From NCBI RefSeq assembly GCF_021654775.1, contig NZ_AP025343.1, positions 2,075,501-2,139,500 on the forward strand: a DNA stretch of 64,000 nucleotides. Direction: 5' to 3'. The notes below the pieces were generated by a model. It made no database searches, was not told the DNA's origin, and was given only the letters and a program-made list of their open reading frames with translations. Positions 34,096 to 42,926 of this stretch are shown piece after piece; the first letter of the stretch is position 1, and every line of letters starts with the position of its first letter. This DNA comes from Paenibacillus azoreducens. Its GTDB lineage: Bacteria; Bacillota; Bacilli; Paenibacillales; Paenibacillaceae. The position numbers and the translations under genes are program-made.

Positions 34096-36261
34096 TTGGA
34101 GCAAACTTTTCAAAGTGCCTATCAAGAGGAAAAACGAAGGCTGGATGCAACGATCGCGGAAATTGACAGACAGCTGCAGCGGCTGCGCAGCATTGAGGTT
34201 TATACCGGACATGATTTTACAGAGCAAGTGCTGGAGGCAGGACGCGAGGAGAAAAGACAAGCGTTGGCGAAAAGCCTGCCGGCCCCCTATTTCGGACGGC
34301 TGGATTTTCAGGGGGGGAAGGATTTGGAGCCAAGGCCGCTTTATATCGGCAAAATTGGCGTCGATCATGCTGAAATCGGCGAACAGCCGATGGTCATCGA
34401 CTGGCGTGCGCCGATCGCCAGCGTATTTTATTCCTTCACAGGCGGGGACGAGCCGGCAGCCTACGAGGCGCCGGAGGGCATCATCGAAGGGATGGTGTAT
34501 TTGAAGCGCAACTTGGTGATCCGTCAGCAGATTTTGGAACGGGTATCCGATACCTTCGACCGGAGCAGCGATCAGCCGGCCGTATCGGATGAGTTCCTCG
34601 TCTACCGGCTCGGCGAAAATAAAGACAACAAGCTGCGCGACATCGTCTCGACCATCCAGGCGGAACAGGACAAAATCATCCGTGCGGCCAAAAATACTGC
34701 CTTGATTATCCAGGGGGTTGCGGGAAGCGGAAAAACGACGGTGGCGCTTCATCGTCTTGCCTACTTGCTTTATCAATACAAGGAACAGATTACGGCTGAA
34801 AAAATGATTATTTTTGCGCCGAACCATATGTTCCTCGATTATATTTCCAATGTGCTGCCCGAACTTGGCGTGGCCGATATCCAGCAAAGCACCTTTGCGG
34901 ATTGGGCCTTGCAGCTGCTCGGAATCGAACTTCCGGTTGCGGACGCATCGGAAACGCTCGCTTACTGGTTCGAATCGGCAGGGGGCATGCCTGAAGTGAC
35001 AGACGAGGCTCCCGGCCGCTTCAAAGGCTCCATCGCGTTTATGAACATGGTTCGCGCCTGCGTGGAGTCCATGGAGAACGCTTCGGTGCCCGAAGCGGAT
35101 TTCATACCATGGGAAGGAGCGGTCCTTTCGCGCGATACGATCCTCCACTGGTTCCATGAGGAATATAAACCTTATCCTTTGGCCAAACGCAAGGAGCGGG
35201 TTATGGCAAGAATTCACCGCTGGATCGAGATGGAGCTGAAAAAGTCGCCATCGGCCACCGTGCTGAAGGAACGGAAGAAAAAAGCTTCCCAGCGCGAAAA
35301 ATCCTACGCATCCAAATGGCCGAAATATGAGCCGCTCATGCTTTATAAGATGATGTTCAAAGCAGCGAAAATGCAGGCAGGCTGGCCTGAAGAAGTGCTA
35401 AAGCCTATCCCTGGCGGCATCATGAAATCCACGCAAAAGGATTTGAAGCAAAACATCATTCGTGAAGAGGATCTGCCGGCGCTTCTGTATATGCATTATC
35501 TGCTGAACGATATTACGGGGGAACAGCGCTTCGACCATATCGTCATCGACGAAGCCCAGGATTTTTCCCCGTTCCAGGTTGCGGTGCTGGATCTGTTTGT
35601 CAAAGGCCATTCCTTTACCATTCTCGGTGATCTCTCCCAAGGCATTCATGCATACCGCGGCGTTCACGTCTGGGAGGAAATGAGTTCGCTCTATGCCCCC
35701 GACCAGACGGCCTATTTTGCGCTGACGCGCAGCTACCGGTCAACGATGGAGATCATCGAATTCGCCAACCGGATCTTGGAGAAGGGCGTGAAAAGCGATC
35801 TGCTGGCGGTGCCTGTATTCCGGAGCGGCAATCCTGTGCGATTGATTGCTTATGGAAACAAAGGGCAGCAGCGGGCCCAGGAGCTTCGCAAAGGGATGCA
35901 AAAGCTGTCCGCCGGCGAATACCGCACGGTCGCCATTTTGACCCGGACGCTCCAGGATGCGCAAGCGCTGTATGAGCGGCTACGGCCGGACATGCCGGAA
36001 CTGCATTTGATCGATGGCGCCAAAAAGGTGTACGAGGGCGGCCTCTCTATCCTGCCTGTATACCTGTCAAAAGGTCTGGAGTTCGATGCGGTCATCGTTG
36101 CGGATGCGGATGAGCAGCATTACGGCGCTTCGGCCTGGGATGCCAAGCTGCTGTATGTCGGCTGCACGCGCGCGCTGCATGAGCTGTGGCTCATGCATGA
36201 AGGTCCTTTGCCGGATTTTTTGCAAAATATGAATGAAGATATCGCGGTTGCAGGCTGGTAA
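34096..36261 (+). CDS. helD: RNA polymerase recycling motor HelD
   Basis: HelD is a UvrD-like superfamily 1 ATPase that removes stalled RNA polymerase from DNA or protects it from rifamycins. The 721-residue protein opens with the antiparallel coiled coil typical of HelD (QEEKRRLDATIAEIDRQLQRLRS), which enters the polymerase secondary channel. It continues with IGKIGVDHAEIGEQPMVIDWRAPIASVFY, Walker A GVAGSGKTT (207-215), HIVIDEAQDFSP (Walker B), TRSYRST and LSKGLEFDAVIV (motif V). TTG 34096 has AGGAGG upstream. It sits directly after the ABC-F gene in the same direction. Confidence 0.93.
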   Translation: MEQTFQSAYQEEKRRLDATIAEIDRQLQRLRSIEVYTGHDFTEQVLEAGREEKRQALAKSLPAPYFGRLDFQGGKDLEPRPLYIGKIGVDHAEIGEQPMVIDWRAPIASVFYSFTGGDEPAAYEAPEGIIEGMVYLKRNLVIRQQILERVSDTFDRSSDQPAVSDEFLVYRLGENKDNKLRDIVSTIQAEQDKIIRAAKNTALIIQGVAGSGKTTVALHRLAYLLYQYKEQITAEKMIIFAPNHMFLDYISNVLPELGVADIQQSTFADWALQLLGIELPVADASETLAYWFESAGGMPEVTDEAPGRFKGSIAFMNMVRACVESMENASVPEADFIPWEGAVLSRDTILHWFHEEYKPYPLAKRKERVMARIHRWIEMELKKSPSATVLKERKKKASQREKSYASKWPKYEPLMLYKMMFKAAKMQAGWPEEVLKPIPGGIMKSTQKDLKQNIIREEDLPALLYMHYLLNDITGEQRFDHIVIDEAQDFSPFQVAVLDLFVKGHSFTILGDLSQGIHAYRGVHVWEEMSSLYAPDQTAYFALTRSYRSTMEIIEFANRILEKGVKSDLLAVPVFRSGNPVRLIAYGNKGQQRAQELRKGMQKLSAGEYRTVAILTRTLQDAQALYERLRPDMPELHLIDGAKKVYEGGLSILPVYLSKGLEFDAVIVADADEQHYGASAWDAKLLYVGCTRALHELWLMHEGPLPDFLQNMNEDIAVAGW

Positions 36262-36527
36262 CATGGTCAAACCAAAATGATCAAAAAAATCAGGTAAAGA
36301 ATATATATACTTGTTCTTTCGCTTGAAGCGAAGCTCTAAATATGAGTTAATAAAGGTGTCGGACGGCCGACTACTTTCTACAGAAAGGAGCTGATGCAAT
36401 TTTGATCACAAATTACGAGGTGGTTTCCGCCTAAAGCGGAAATCGCAATGTGCAGGGAGACCGGTACAGGTCTCCCTAATTACCTTTTAAAAATATACGT
36501 ACATAACAGAAAGGAGGGAACGATAAA
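36262..36527 (+). other. Structured leader between helD and the CD3324-family gene
   Basis: Two perfect hairpins stand out: TTTCCGC-CTAAA-GCGGAAA (36424-36442) and GGGAGACC-GGTACA-GGTCTCCC (36455-36476). Neither has a U-tract. A ten-codon frame TTG 36402 to TAA 36434, 11 bases after AAAGGAG, ends inside the first hairpin. This may be a second leader peptide. No known riboswitch pattern is recognised. Confidence 0.45.
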
Positions 36528-36623
36528 ATGTTCAAAACCAAAACAGTTAAATCGAACCAACATATGTTTAAGGAGGACGTTTATCGTGAATTACAGAAAT
36601 GGGAGGGATGTGCTTCCCCCTAG
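36528..36623 (+). CDS. Small ORF (31 codons) overlapping the CD3324-family gene
   Basis: ATG 36528 is preceded by an excellent AAAGGAGGG (nine-base spacing) and reads 31 codons (MFKTKTVKSNQHMFKEDVYR ...) to TAG at 36621-36623, overlapping the next gene's start (GTG 36586) in another frame. The ribosome site of the next gene lies within this ORF. It is likely a translated leader affecting the downstream start; no family recognised. Confidence 0.5.
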   Translation: MFKTKTVKSNQHMFKEDVYRELQKWEGCASP

Positions 36624-36900
36624 TTTGCTGAAGGAGCTTCAGAAGTATATTGAGGGTGAATTGATTTACATCCCGAAAAAAAGCAGTGAGCGTGTCGGCT
36701 GGGGAGTCAATAGCGGCACCCGGCAGATGATCGAACGCAGAAATAATGAAATATACGACCTTCATTGCAACGGTCATTCAGTGGAAGCCTTAACCAAAAC
36801 CTATCATTTATCCGTGGAAAGCATCCGGAAGGTGATCTTCAAAAAGCGGGCGGAACGGGAAGCGGACGCAGTAAATCAAAATATGTCCGCGCGCCGCTAA
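36586..36900 (+). CDS. CD3324-family (Mor-like) DNA-binding protein
   Basis: This 104-residue protein matches the CD3324 family, related to the Mor/C activators: VLPPSLLKELQKYIEGELIYIPKK near the N-terminus, then GWGVNSGTRQMIERRNNEIYDLHCNGHSVEAL and a helix-turn-helix (TKTYHLSVESIRKVIFKKRAE). It probably binds DNA as a dimer; targets are unknown. The open frame extends back to 36448, but GTG 36586 has AAGGAGGA upstream and gives the family N-terminus. A terminator follows at 37008. Confidence 0.85.
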   Translation: MNYRNGRDVLPPSLLKELQKYIEGELIYIPKKSSERVGWGVNSGTRQMIERRNNEIYDLHCNGHSVEALTKTYHLSVESIRKVIFKKRAEREADAVNQNMSARR

Positions 36901-37007
36901 GATCACATGCGAGCCATGGATAAAGAAATGCTTTTATACAAGCCATTTGCCTTGATAACCAGGGATTTTATAGCAATTATAAAAATAAATATTGATCCCT
37001 GCCCGAG

Positions 37008-37048
37008 GGCATCCCTAAAAGTTAAAAGAACTTAGGGATGCCTTTTTT
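37008..37048 (+). terminator. Terminator after the CD3324-family gene
   Basis: GGCATCCCTAA(AAGTT) pairs with AACTTAGGGATGCC around a short A-rich loop and is followed by six T. Confidence 0.85.
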
Positions 37049-37153
37049 CGCTTGCGGACTTGTCATGAACAAATCATGAATAACGGCAGATTACCTGTCC
37101 CATTCGTCTCGTATGGACGAAAAAAAACAGTCTCATAAAAAAGGGAGATCATC

Positions 37154-37711
37154 ATGCGGCATCAAGTGACTGAAGAGTGGAATGAGGAGATGTGGCTTCA
37201 GGCTGAACCCATCTATCAGGAAGGTTTTCCGGAGCATGGGCGAAAAAACCGAAAACTGATTAAACGGATGTTTGAAAGAGGGCTGTGCGCGCTGCATCTC
37301 TGGCAGGTGCAAGGCGTTCCAACGGCCATGGCGCTGACGGGAATGGACCGGAAGGAAAATCTGCTGGTCATCGATTACATCGCAGTACGGGGCAGCGTTC
37401 GCGGCAAAGGTTTAGGTCTAGGTTGTCTGCAAGATCTAAAAACATGGGCGCAGGCCAAAAGCTGCAGAGGCATCGTCATCGAAGCGGAAGCGGATCCGTC
37501 CCCGGAAAACGAAAGGAGAATCGCTTTTTGGGTAAAAGCGGGGTTTACGTTAACGGATTACGTGCATGCGTATATCTGGGTGCCTGAAACATATAGAGCG
37601 ATGTATCTGAGCTTGGATACGGAGAATCCCGTAAAATCACTAGAACAGGGCAAAAACTTGTTCAAAGCCATTCTTCGTTACCATGAAAAAGCTTACCGCG
37701 GCAGTAAATAA
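37154..37711 (+). CDS. GNAT-family N-acetyltransferase
   Basis: This 185-residue protein has a GCN5-related acetyl-CoA-binding core: strand/turn IDYIAVRGSVRGKGLGLGCLQDL near residues 73-95 (the R/Q-x-x-G-x-G/A motif as RGKGLG) and IEAEADPSPENERRIAFWVKAGF near 115-137. Substrate unknown. ATG 37154 follows AAAGGGAG. It is monocistronic with its own terminator at 37822. Confidence 0.8.
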   Translation: MRHQVTEEWNEEMWLQAEPIYQEGFPEHGRKNRKLIKRMFERGLCALHLWQVQGVPTAMALTGMDRKENLLVIDYIAVRGSVRGKGLGLGCLQDLKTWAQAKSCRGIVIEAEADPSPENERRIAFWVKAGFTLTDYVHAYIWVPETYRAMYLSLDTENPVKSLEQGKNLFKAILRYHEKAYRGSK

Positions 37712-37821
37712 TTTTTAATGTGCATATAGGATTGGGACAGCCACCTCGCCCGATTCGAGGGACTCCGGCTGGACGAGTATCCGGCGATATACCAAAAGCG
37801 CTGAAAAAATAGGAAATGGCA

Positions 37822-37858
37822 AGGATACCTGCAGCAGCCGGCAGGTATCCTGTTTTTC
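37822..37858 (+). terminator. Terminator after the GNAT gene
   Basis: AGGATACCTGC and GCAGGTATCCT form an 11-bp stem followed by G-TTTTT. Confidence 0.85.
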
Positions 37859-37910
37859 TGGGAGAATGTTATAAGAGACAACATACACACCCAATGGGAG
37901 GACTCAAGCG

Positions 37911-39329
37911 ATGAATGAAAAGATTCAATATGCCGCACAGGTGAAGCCTACGGAAAGGCAGCTGTCCGTTCAGGAGATGGAATTTTATTCGTTTATTCAT
38001 TTTACGGTTAATACATATACCGATGCCGAGTGGGGGACAGGAGAGGAAGATGCGTCGATATTTAATCCGACTGAACTTGATGCGGACCAATGGGTTGCAG
38101 CGGTGAAATCCGCCGGGATGAAGGGATTGATTTTGACATGCAAGCATCATGATGGATTTTGCTTATGGCCGAGCCGGTATACAGAGCATTCCGTCAAGAA
38201 CAGTCCATGGAAAGGTGGACAAGGGGATGTGGTCCGGGAGGTATCCGAGGCCTGCCGCCGGGGAGGAATCAAATTCGGCATTTACCTTTCTCCTTGGGAT
38301 CGGCATGAGCCGTCTTATGGCGATTCTGAGGTTTATAACGAATATTTCAAAAATCAGCTGCGGGAGCTTCTTACCGGATACGGCGACATCTTCTGCGTCT
38401 GGTTCGACGGCGCTTGCGGCGAAGGACCGAACGGAAAGCGGCAGGTGTACGATTGGGATGCTTATTATTCACTGATTCGGGAATTGCAGCCGGGAGCGGC
38501 CATTTCCGTATGCGGTCCGGATATCCGTTGGTGCGGGAATGAAGCGGGACATTGCCGCGAATCGGAGTGGAGCGTCGTGCCGGCATTTCTTCGCGACAAT
38601 GAAAAAATCCAGGAAAATTCCCAGCAGGAGGATGACCGTGAATTTGCCCGCAAATACAGCTCGGAGGATGAGGACTTGGGGAGCAGGCAGGTGATCGAGC
38701 AGGCGGATGAGTTGATCTGGTATCCTGCCGAGGTGAATACGTCGATCCGTCCGGGATGGTTCTATCATGCGGCGGAGGATGAGCAGGTGAAGCCGCTGGA
38801 AGAACTCATCGACGTCTATTACGGGGCTGTTGGCGGCAATGCCACGTTTTTGCTGAATCTTCCGCCTGACCGCCGTGGACTCATCCATGAAAATGACGTG
38901 CAGCGCCTGAAGGAGCTTGGGGAATGGATGAAGAAGACTTTCCATGCCAATCTGGCATCGGGAGCCTCCGCGCTAGGATCGGAGACGTCGGACGGCCATG
39001 ATGCCGCATCGGTGCTTGACGGCAGCCGGGATACATTTTGGGCGCCGCATGAAGGGACGGAGCAGGCTTCGGTGACTTTGGACCTGCAGAAAACAGTGAA
39101 GTTTGACCATGTCGTGCTGCAGGAATACCGGTACACCCAGCGGATCGAACGCTTCCAACTGGAATATATGGAAGAAGGCGAATGGCATACGTTCTTTAAG
39201 GGAACGGTCATCGGATACAAACGCATCTGCCGTTTTCCGGCCGTGACAAGCCGTTATATCCGGCTTACGATTACCGAGTCCAGATGGTGTCCGAATGTTT
39301 CCGCATTTGAAGTGTACTACGGCGGTTAA
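37911..39329 (+). CDS. Alpha-L-fucosidase (GH29) with C-terminal F5/8-type domain
   Basis: This 472-residue retaining glycosidase hydrolyses terminal alpha-L-fucose. GH29 hallmarks are EFYSFIHFTVNTYTDAEWGTG near the start, LTCKHHDGFCLWPSRYT near residue 80 (HHDGF), GIYLSPWDRHEPSYG near 125 and the nucleophile Asp in VWFDGACGEG near 166. Residues about 345-470 form a discoidin-like (CBM32/F5-8C) domain (DGSRDTFWAPHEGTEQASVTLDL ... YIRLTITES). There is no signal peptide, so it likely acts on imported oligosaccharides. No sugar transporter is adjacent. ATG 37911 follows GGGAGGA. Confidence 0.92.
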   Translation: MNEKIQYAAQVKPTERQLSVQEMEFYSFIHFTVNTYTDAEWGTGEEDASIFNPTELDADQWVAAVKSAGMKGLILTCKHHDGFCLWPSRYTEHSVKNSPWKGGQGDVVREVSEACRRGGIKFGIYLSPWDRHEPSYGDSEVYNEYFKNQLRELLTGYGDIFCVWFDGACGEGPNGKRQVYDWDAYYSLIRELQPGAAISVCGPDIRWCGNEAGHCRESEWSVVPAFLRDNEKIQENSQQEDDREFARKYSSEDEDLGSRQVIEQADELIWYPAEVNTSIRPGWFYHAAEDEQVKPLEELIDVYYGAVGGNATFLLNLPPDRRGLIHENDVQRLKELGEWMKKTFHANLASGASALGSETSDGHDAASVLDGSRDTFWAPHEGTEQASVTLDLQKTVKFDHVVLQEYRYTQRIERFQLEYMEEGEWHTFFKGTVIGYKRICRFPAVTSRYIRLTITESRWCPNVSAFEVYYGG

Positions 39330-39355
39330 AGCGAATGATCTGCCCGGCCCGGGTA

Positions 39356-39364
39356 TGGTATGAT
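39356..39364 (+). promoter_or_regulatory. Extended -10 promoter of the structured RNA
   Basis: TG-G-TATGAT is an extended -10 element; no good -35 is visible. It lies immediately before the G-run that opens the RNA. Confidence 0.5.
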
Positions 39365-39365
39365 A

Positions 39366-39569
39366 GGGGGGACAGCTTCAGTTACTATTGCACATGCATG
39401 ACCGCTGCGGCTACGGATCGTTCTTACGATCGCTGTTGCCTCCAGATTTCTTGAATCTATCCTATTAAGGATAAAAATCCGGAGACAGCTTATGCTTTCG
39501 ATGCTAGTTTTCCTTCGGAAAGCTTTTAGGCGAACGCTAACGCTTCTTCAGAACGATTCCGTCCCCTCC
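39366..39569 (+). ncRNA. ssrS: Structured RNA, probable 6S RNA (ssrS)
   Basis: About 204 bases without a credible ORF fold between G-rich 39366-39373 (GGGGGGAC) and 39561-39569 (GTCCCCTCC). Inside are GATCG/CGATC, a compound helix GCTGT-CCTCC (39432-39443) with GGAG-ACAGC (39481-39489), and hairpins AGATT/AATCT, TATCC/GGATA and TTTTCC/GGAAAG. Position supports 6S RNA: in Bacillus it is encoded near tcdA/rarA (from memory), and rarA starts 71 bases downstream. Length also fits. The multi-hairpin fold is less rod-like than classical 6S, so another stable RNA or a rarA leader is possible. Confidence 0.45.
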
Positions 39570-39640
39570 GCTACTACGTCTGTAAATATACGTAACTGAA
39601 ACTTAATGATGTTGATTTTAGCTCAAGGACGTGAGTACAG

Positions 39641-40966
39641 ATGGACTTATTTTCTTTCCAGCAGGAGGAAGAGCGTGACGGGAGATTGCTGGCCGACCGG
39701 ATGCGCCCGACCACGCTGGATGAATATATCGGGCAGGAACATATTATCGGACCCGGCAAGCTGCTGCGCCGGGCGATCGAAGCGGACCAGGTAACTTCCA
39801 TCCTTTTATACGGCCCGCCGGGCTGCGGGAAAACGACGCTGGCCCACATCATCTCGCAAAAAACGCAGGCCGATTTTGTACGCTTGAATGCGGTGGATGC
39901 ATCCGTCAAGGACGTGCGCGAAGTCATCGACCGCGCGCAAAACAATAAAGCGATGTATGGAACAAAAACGATTCTGTTTCTGGATGAAGTGCATCGCTTC
40001 AACAGCTCGCGGCAGGATGCGCTGCTGCCGGCGGTGGAGAAAGGAACGATTATTTTCATTGGGGCGACGACGGAGAACCCGTTTCATTATGTCAACGGGG
40101 CTTTGATGAGCCGCTCCACCCTGTTTCAACTGCAGCCTTTAACGAGAGAACATTCCATGAAAGCGATGAAGCGGGCGCTTGCCGACGAGGGCAAAGGGCT
40201 CGGATTCATGAAGCTGCGGGTTGATGAAGAGGCGTTGGATCATATCGCGACGATGGCAAACGGAGACATCCGCCGGGCGTTAACCGCGCTTGATCTTGCG
40301 GCCATGACGACGCCGCCCGAAGACGACGGCACCGTTCACGTTACGCTCGAAGTGGCGGAAGAATCGATCCGCCGACCGACGGTACGTGCGGATGAATCGA
40401 CGCAATACGACGTGCTGTCGGCTTTTCACAAGAGCATCCGCGGCTCCAGCGACGCCGCCTTGTTCTGGTTCCTCTACGCGGTGGAGAAGCTCGGCATGGA
40501 CCCGATGGTGTTCATCCGCCGCCTGATTGCCGCCAGCAGCGAGGATATCGGCCTTGCCAACCCGCAGGCCATGGTGCAGGCCGTCAGTGCTTTGGAGGCA
40601 TACCGGAACAACGGCTGGCCGGAAGCGAAGCTGAATATCGCGCAGGCGATCCTGTTTGCGGTCGAAAGTCCGAAATCCAACGCTGTTTATACGGCGATTT
40701 CGCGGGCGATGACGGCGATTGATGAGCTGAAATCGGCAGAGGTGCCCCTGCATCTGCGCGATACGCATTATAAAGGAGCCGTGAAGCTTGGACATGAAGG
40801 ATATAAGTATCCCCATGATTACCCCGGACATTATGTCAAACAGGATTATTTGCCTAAGGCGATTTCGCGCCGCGTGTTTTACCAGGCTACGGAGCAGGGG
40901 AACGAAGCCAAAATTCAGATCAACCAGGAGCGCAGACGCAATCAGTTTCTTTCCAGAGATGAATAA
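39641..40966 (+). CDS. rarA: Replication-associated recombination protein A (RarA/MgsA)
   Basis: This 441-residue AAA+ clamp-loader-like ATPase acts at stalled replication forks. Key motifs are LADRMRPTTLDEYIGQEHI, Walker A YGPPGCGKTTLAH (near 64-76), Walker B ILFLDEVHRFN (near 112), sensor GATTENPFHYVNGALMSR and the C-terminal tetramerisation part (YKYPHDYPGHYVKQDYLP). ATG 39641 follows AAGGACG. In B. subtilis it lies next to tcdA; here 12.7 kb of other genes separate them. Confidence 0.95.
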   Translation: MDLFSFQQEEERDGRLLADRMRPTTLDEYIGQEHIIGPGKLLRRAIEADQVTSILLYGPPGCGKTTLAHIISQKTQADFVRLNAVDASVKDVREVIDRAQNNKAMYGTKTILFLDEVHRFNSSRQDALLPAVEKGTIIFIGATTENPFHYVNGALMSRSTLFQLQPLTREHSMKAMKRALADEGKGLGFMKLRVDEEALDHIATMANGDIRRALTALDLAAMTTPPEDDGTVHVTLEVAEESIRRPTVRADESTQYDVLSAFHKSIRGSSDAALFWFLYAVEKLGMDPMVFIRRLIAASSEDIGLANPQAMVQAVSALEAYRNNGWPEAKLNIAQAILFAVESPKSNAVYTAISRAMTAIDELKSAEVPLHLRDTHYKGAVKLGHEGYKYPHDYPGHYVKQDYLPKAISRRVFYQATEQGNEAKIQINQERRRNQFLSRDE

Positions 40967-41038
40967 TCGTATTACAGGGAAATATTCAAACAACGAGCAG
41001 GATTCCATATATGGGATATAGAATGTTTTGCACAGACA

Positions 41039-41078
41039 AGAAAAAAGCCGCTGTCCGGATTGACCGGACAATGGCTTA
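41039..41078 (-). terminator. Terminator of mnmA (minus strand)
   Basis: AAGCC-GCT-GTCCGG pairs with CCGGAC-AAT-GGCTT. Read on the minus strand the stem is followed by six T. It is 12 bases past the mnmA stop. Confidence 0.8.
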
Positions 41079-41089
41079 AGGTCTGTGCA

Positions 41090-42232
<1,143 letters not shown>

Positions 42233-42268
42233 TCACCATTTCTATTTTGAAATTGTGCCCATGAACGT

Positions 42269-42277
42269 ATTGTAACA
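42269..42277 (-). promoter_or_regulatory. Candidate extended -10 promoter of mnmA
   Basis: On the minus strand TG-T-TACAAT lies about 43 bases before the mnmA TTG; the -35 region is weak. The rest of the 263-bp divergent gap shows no clear CymR box. Confidence 0.4.
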
Positions 42278-42489
42278 TAACCTGTCATGATTCACATCAG
42301 AAAAGCTTTTGTCCATAAGTGAAGAACATTTTAGAGTTTTGTCATTGTTTATTTACCAAAAAGCTGCCGGATATGTTAACATAAGCAAAGGGTTATGATC
42401 GGAATACGCAGATTTGCCTCAGGGCTTTTAGGTCTGACGGAGTCCGGACAAATTAACGAAACATGAATTTTTTGAAAGAGGTGCCATCT

Positions 42490-42909
42490 TTGAAGATATC
42501 GACAAAAGGGCGTTATGGCTTGACGATCATGATGGAGCTTGCGGCGAAATACGGCGAAGGCCCCATCTCTTTGAAAAGCATTGCTGAGAAAAACCAGCTT
42601 TCCGAGCATTATTTGGAGCAGCTGATCGCTCCGCTGCGGAATGCGGGGCTTGTCAAAAGCATCCGCGGGGCATACGGCGGTTATGTTCTTTCCCGCGAAG
42701 CGTCCGAAATTACAGCCGGAGACGTTATCCGTGTTCTGGAGGGGCCGATTTCCCCGGTGGATTTTACCGAAGAAGACGATCCGGCCAAGCGGAATCTGTG
42801 GCTTCGTATCCGTGATGGCATTGCCAATGTGCTGGACTCGACCACGTTGTTTGATTTGATATCCTATCAGGAGCAGGATACCGCCGATAACTACATGTTT
42901 TACATTTAA
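42490..42909 (+). CDS. cymR: Rrf2-family regulator CymR
   Basis: CymR is the master repressor of cysteine metabolism in Bacillus and works with the cysteine synthase CysK. The 139-residue protein begins LKISTKGRYGLTIMMELA and has the winged helix (SLKSIAEKNQLSEHYLEQLIAPLRNAGLVKSIRGAYGGYVL), nearly the B. subtilis sequence. It lacks the three-Cys Fe-S cluster site of IscR, which supports CymR over IscR. The frame is open from 42463, but TTG 42490 has AAAGAGGTG upstream and matches the family start. iscS follows after 17 bp. Confidence 0.9.
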   Translation: MKISTKGRYGLTIMMELAAKYGEGPISLKSIAEKNQLSEHYLEQLIAPLRNAGLVKSIRGAYGGYVLSREASEITAGDVIRVLEGPISPVDFTEEDDPAKRNLWLRIRDGIANVLDSTTLFDLISYQEQDTADNYMFYI

Positions 42910-42926
42910 AAAAGGAGATGCTTCAG

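Noticed and set aside
33976..35217. Minus-strand 413-codon frame antisense to helD
   Set aside because: Shadow ORF spanning the helD leader and N-terminal half.
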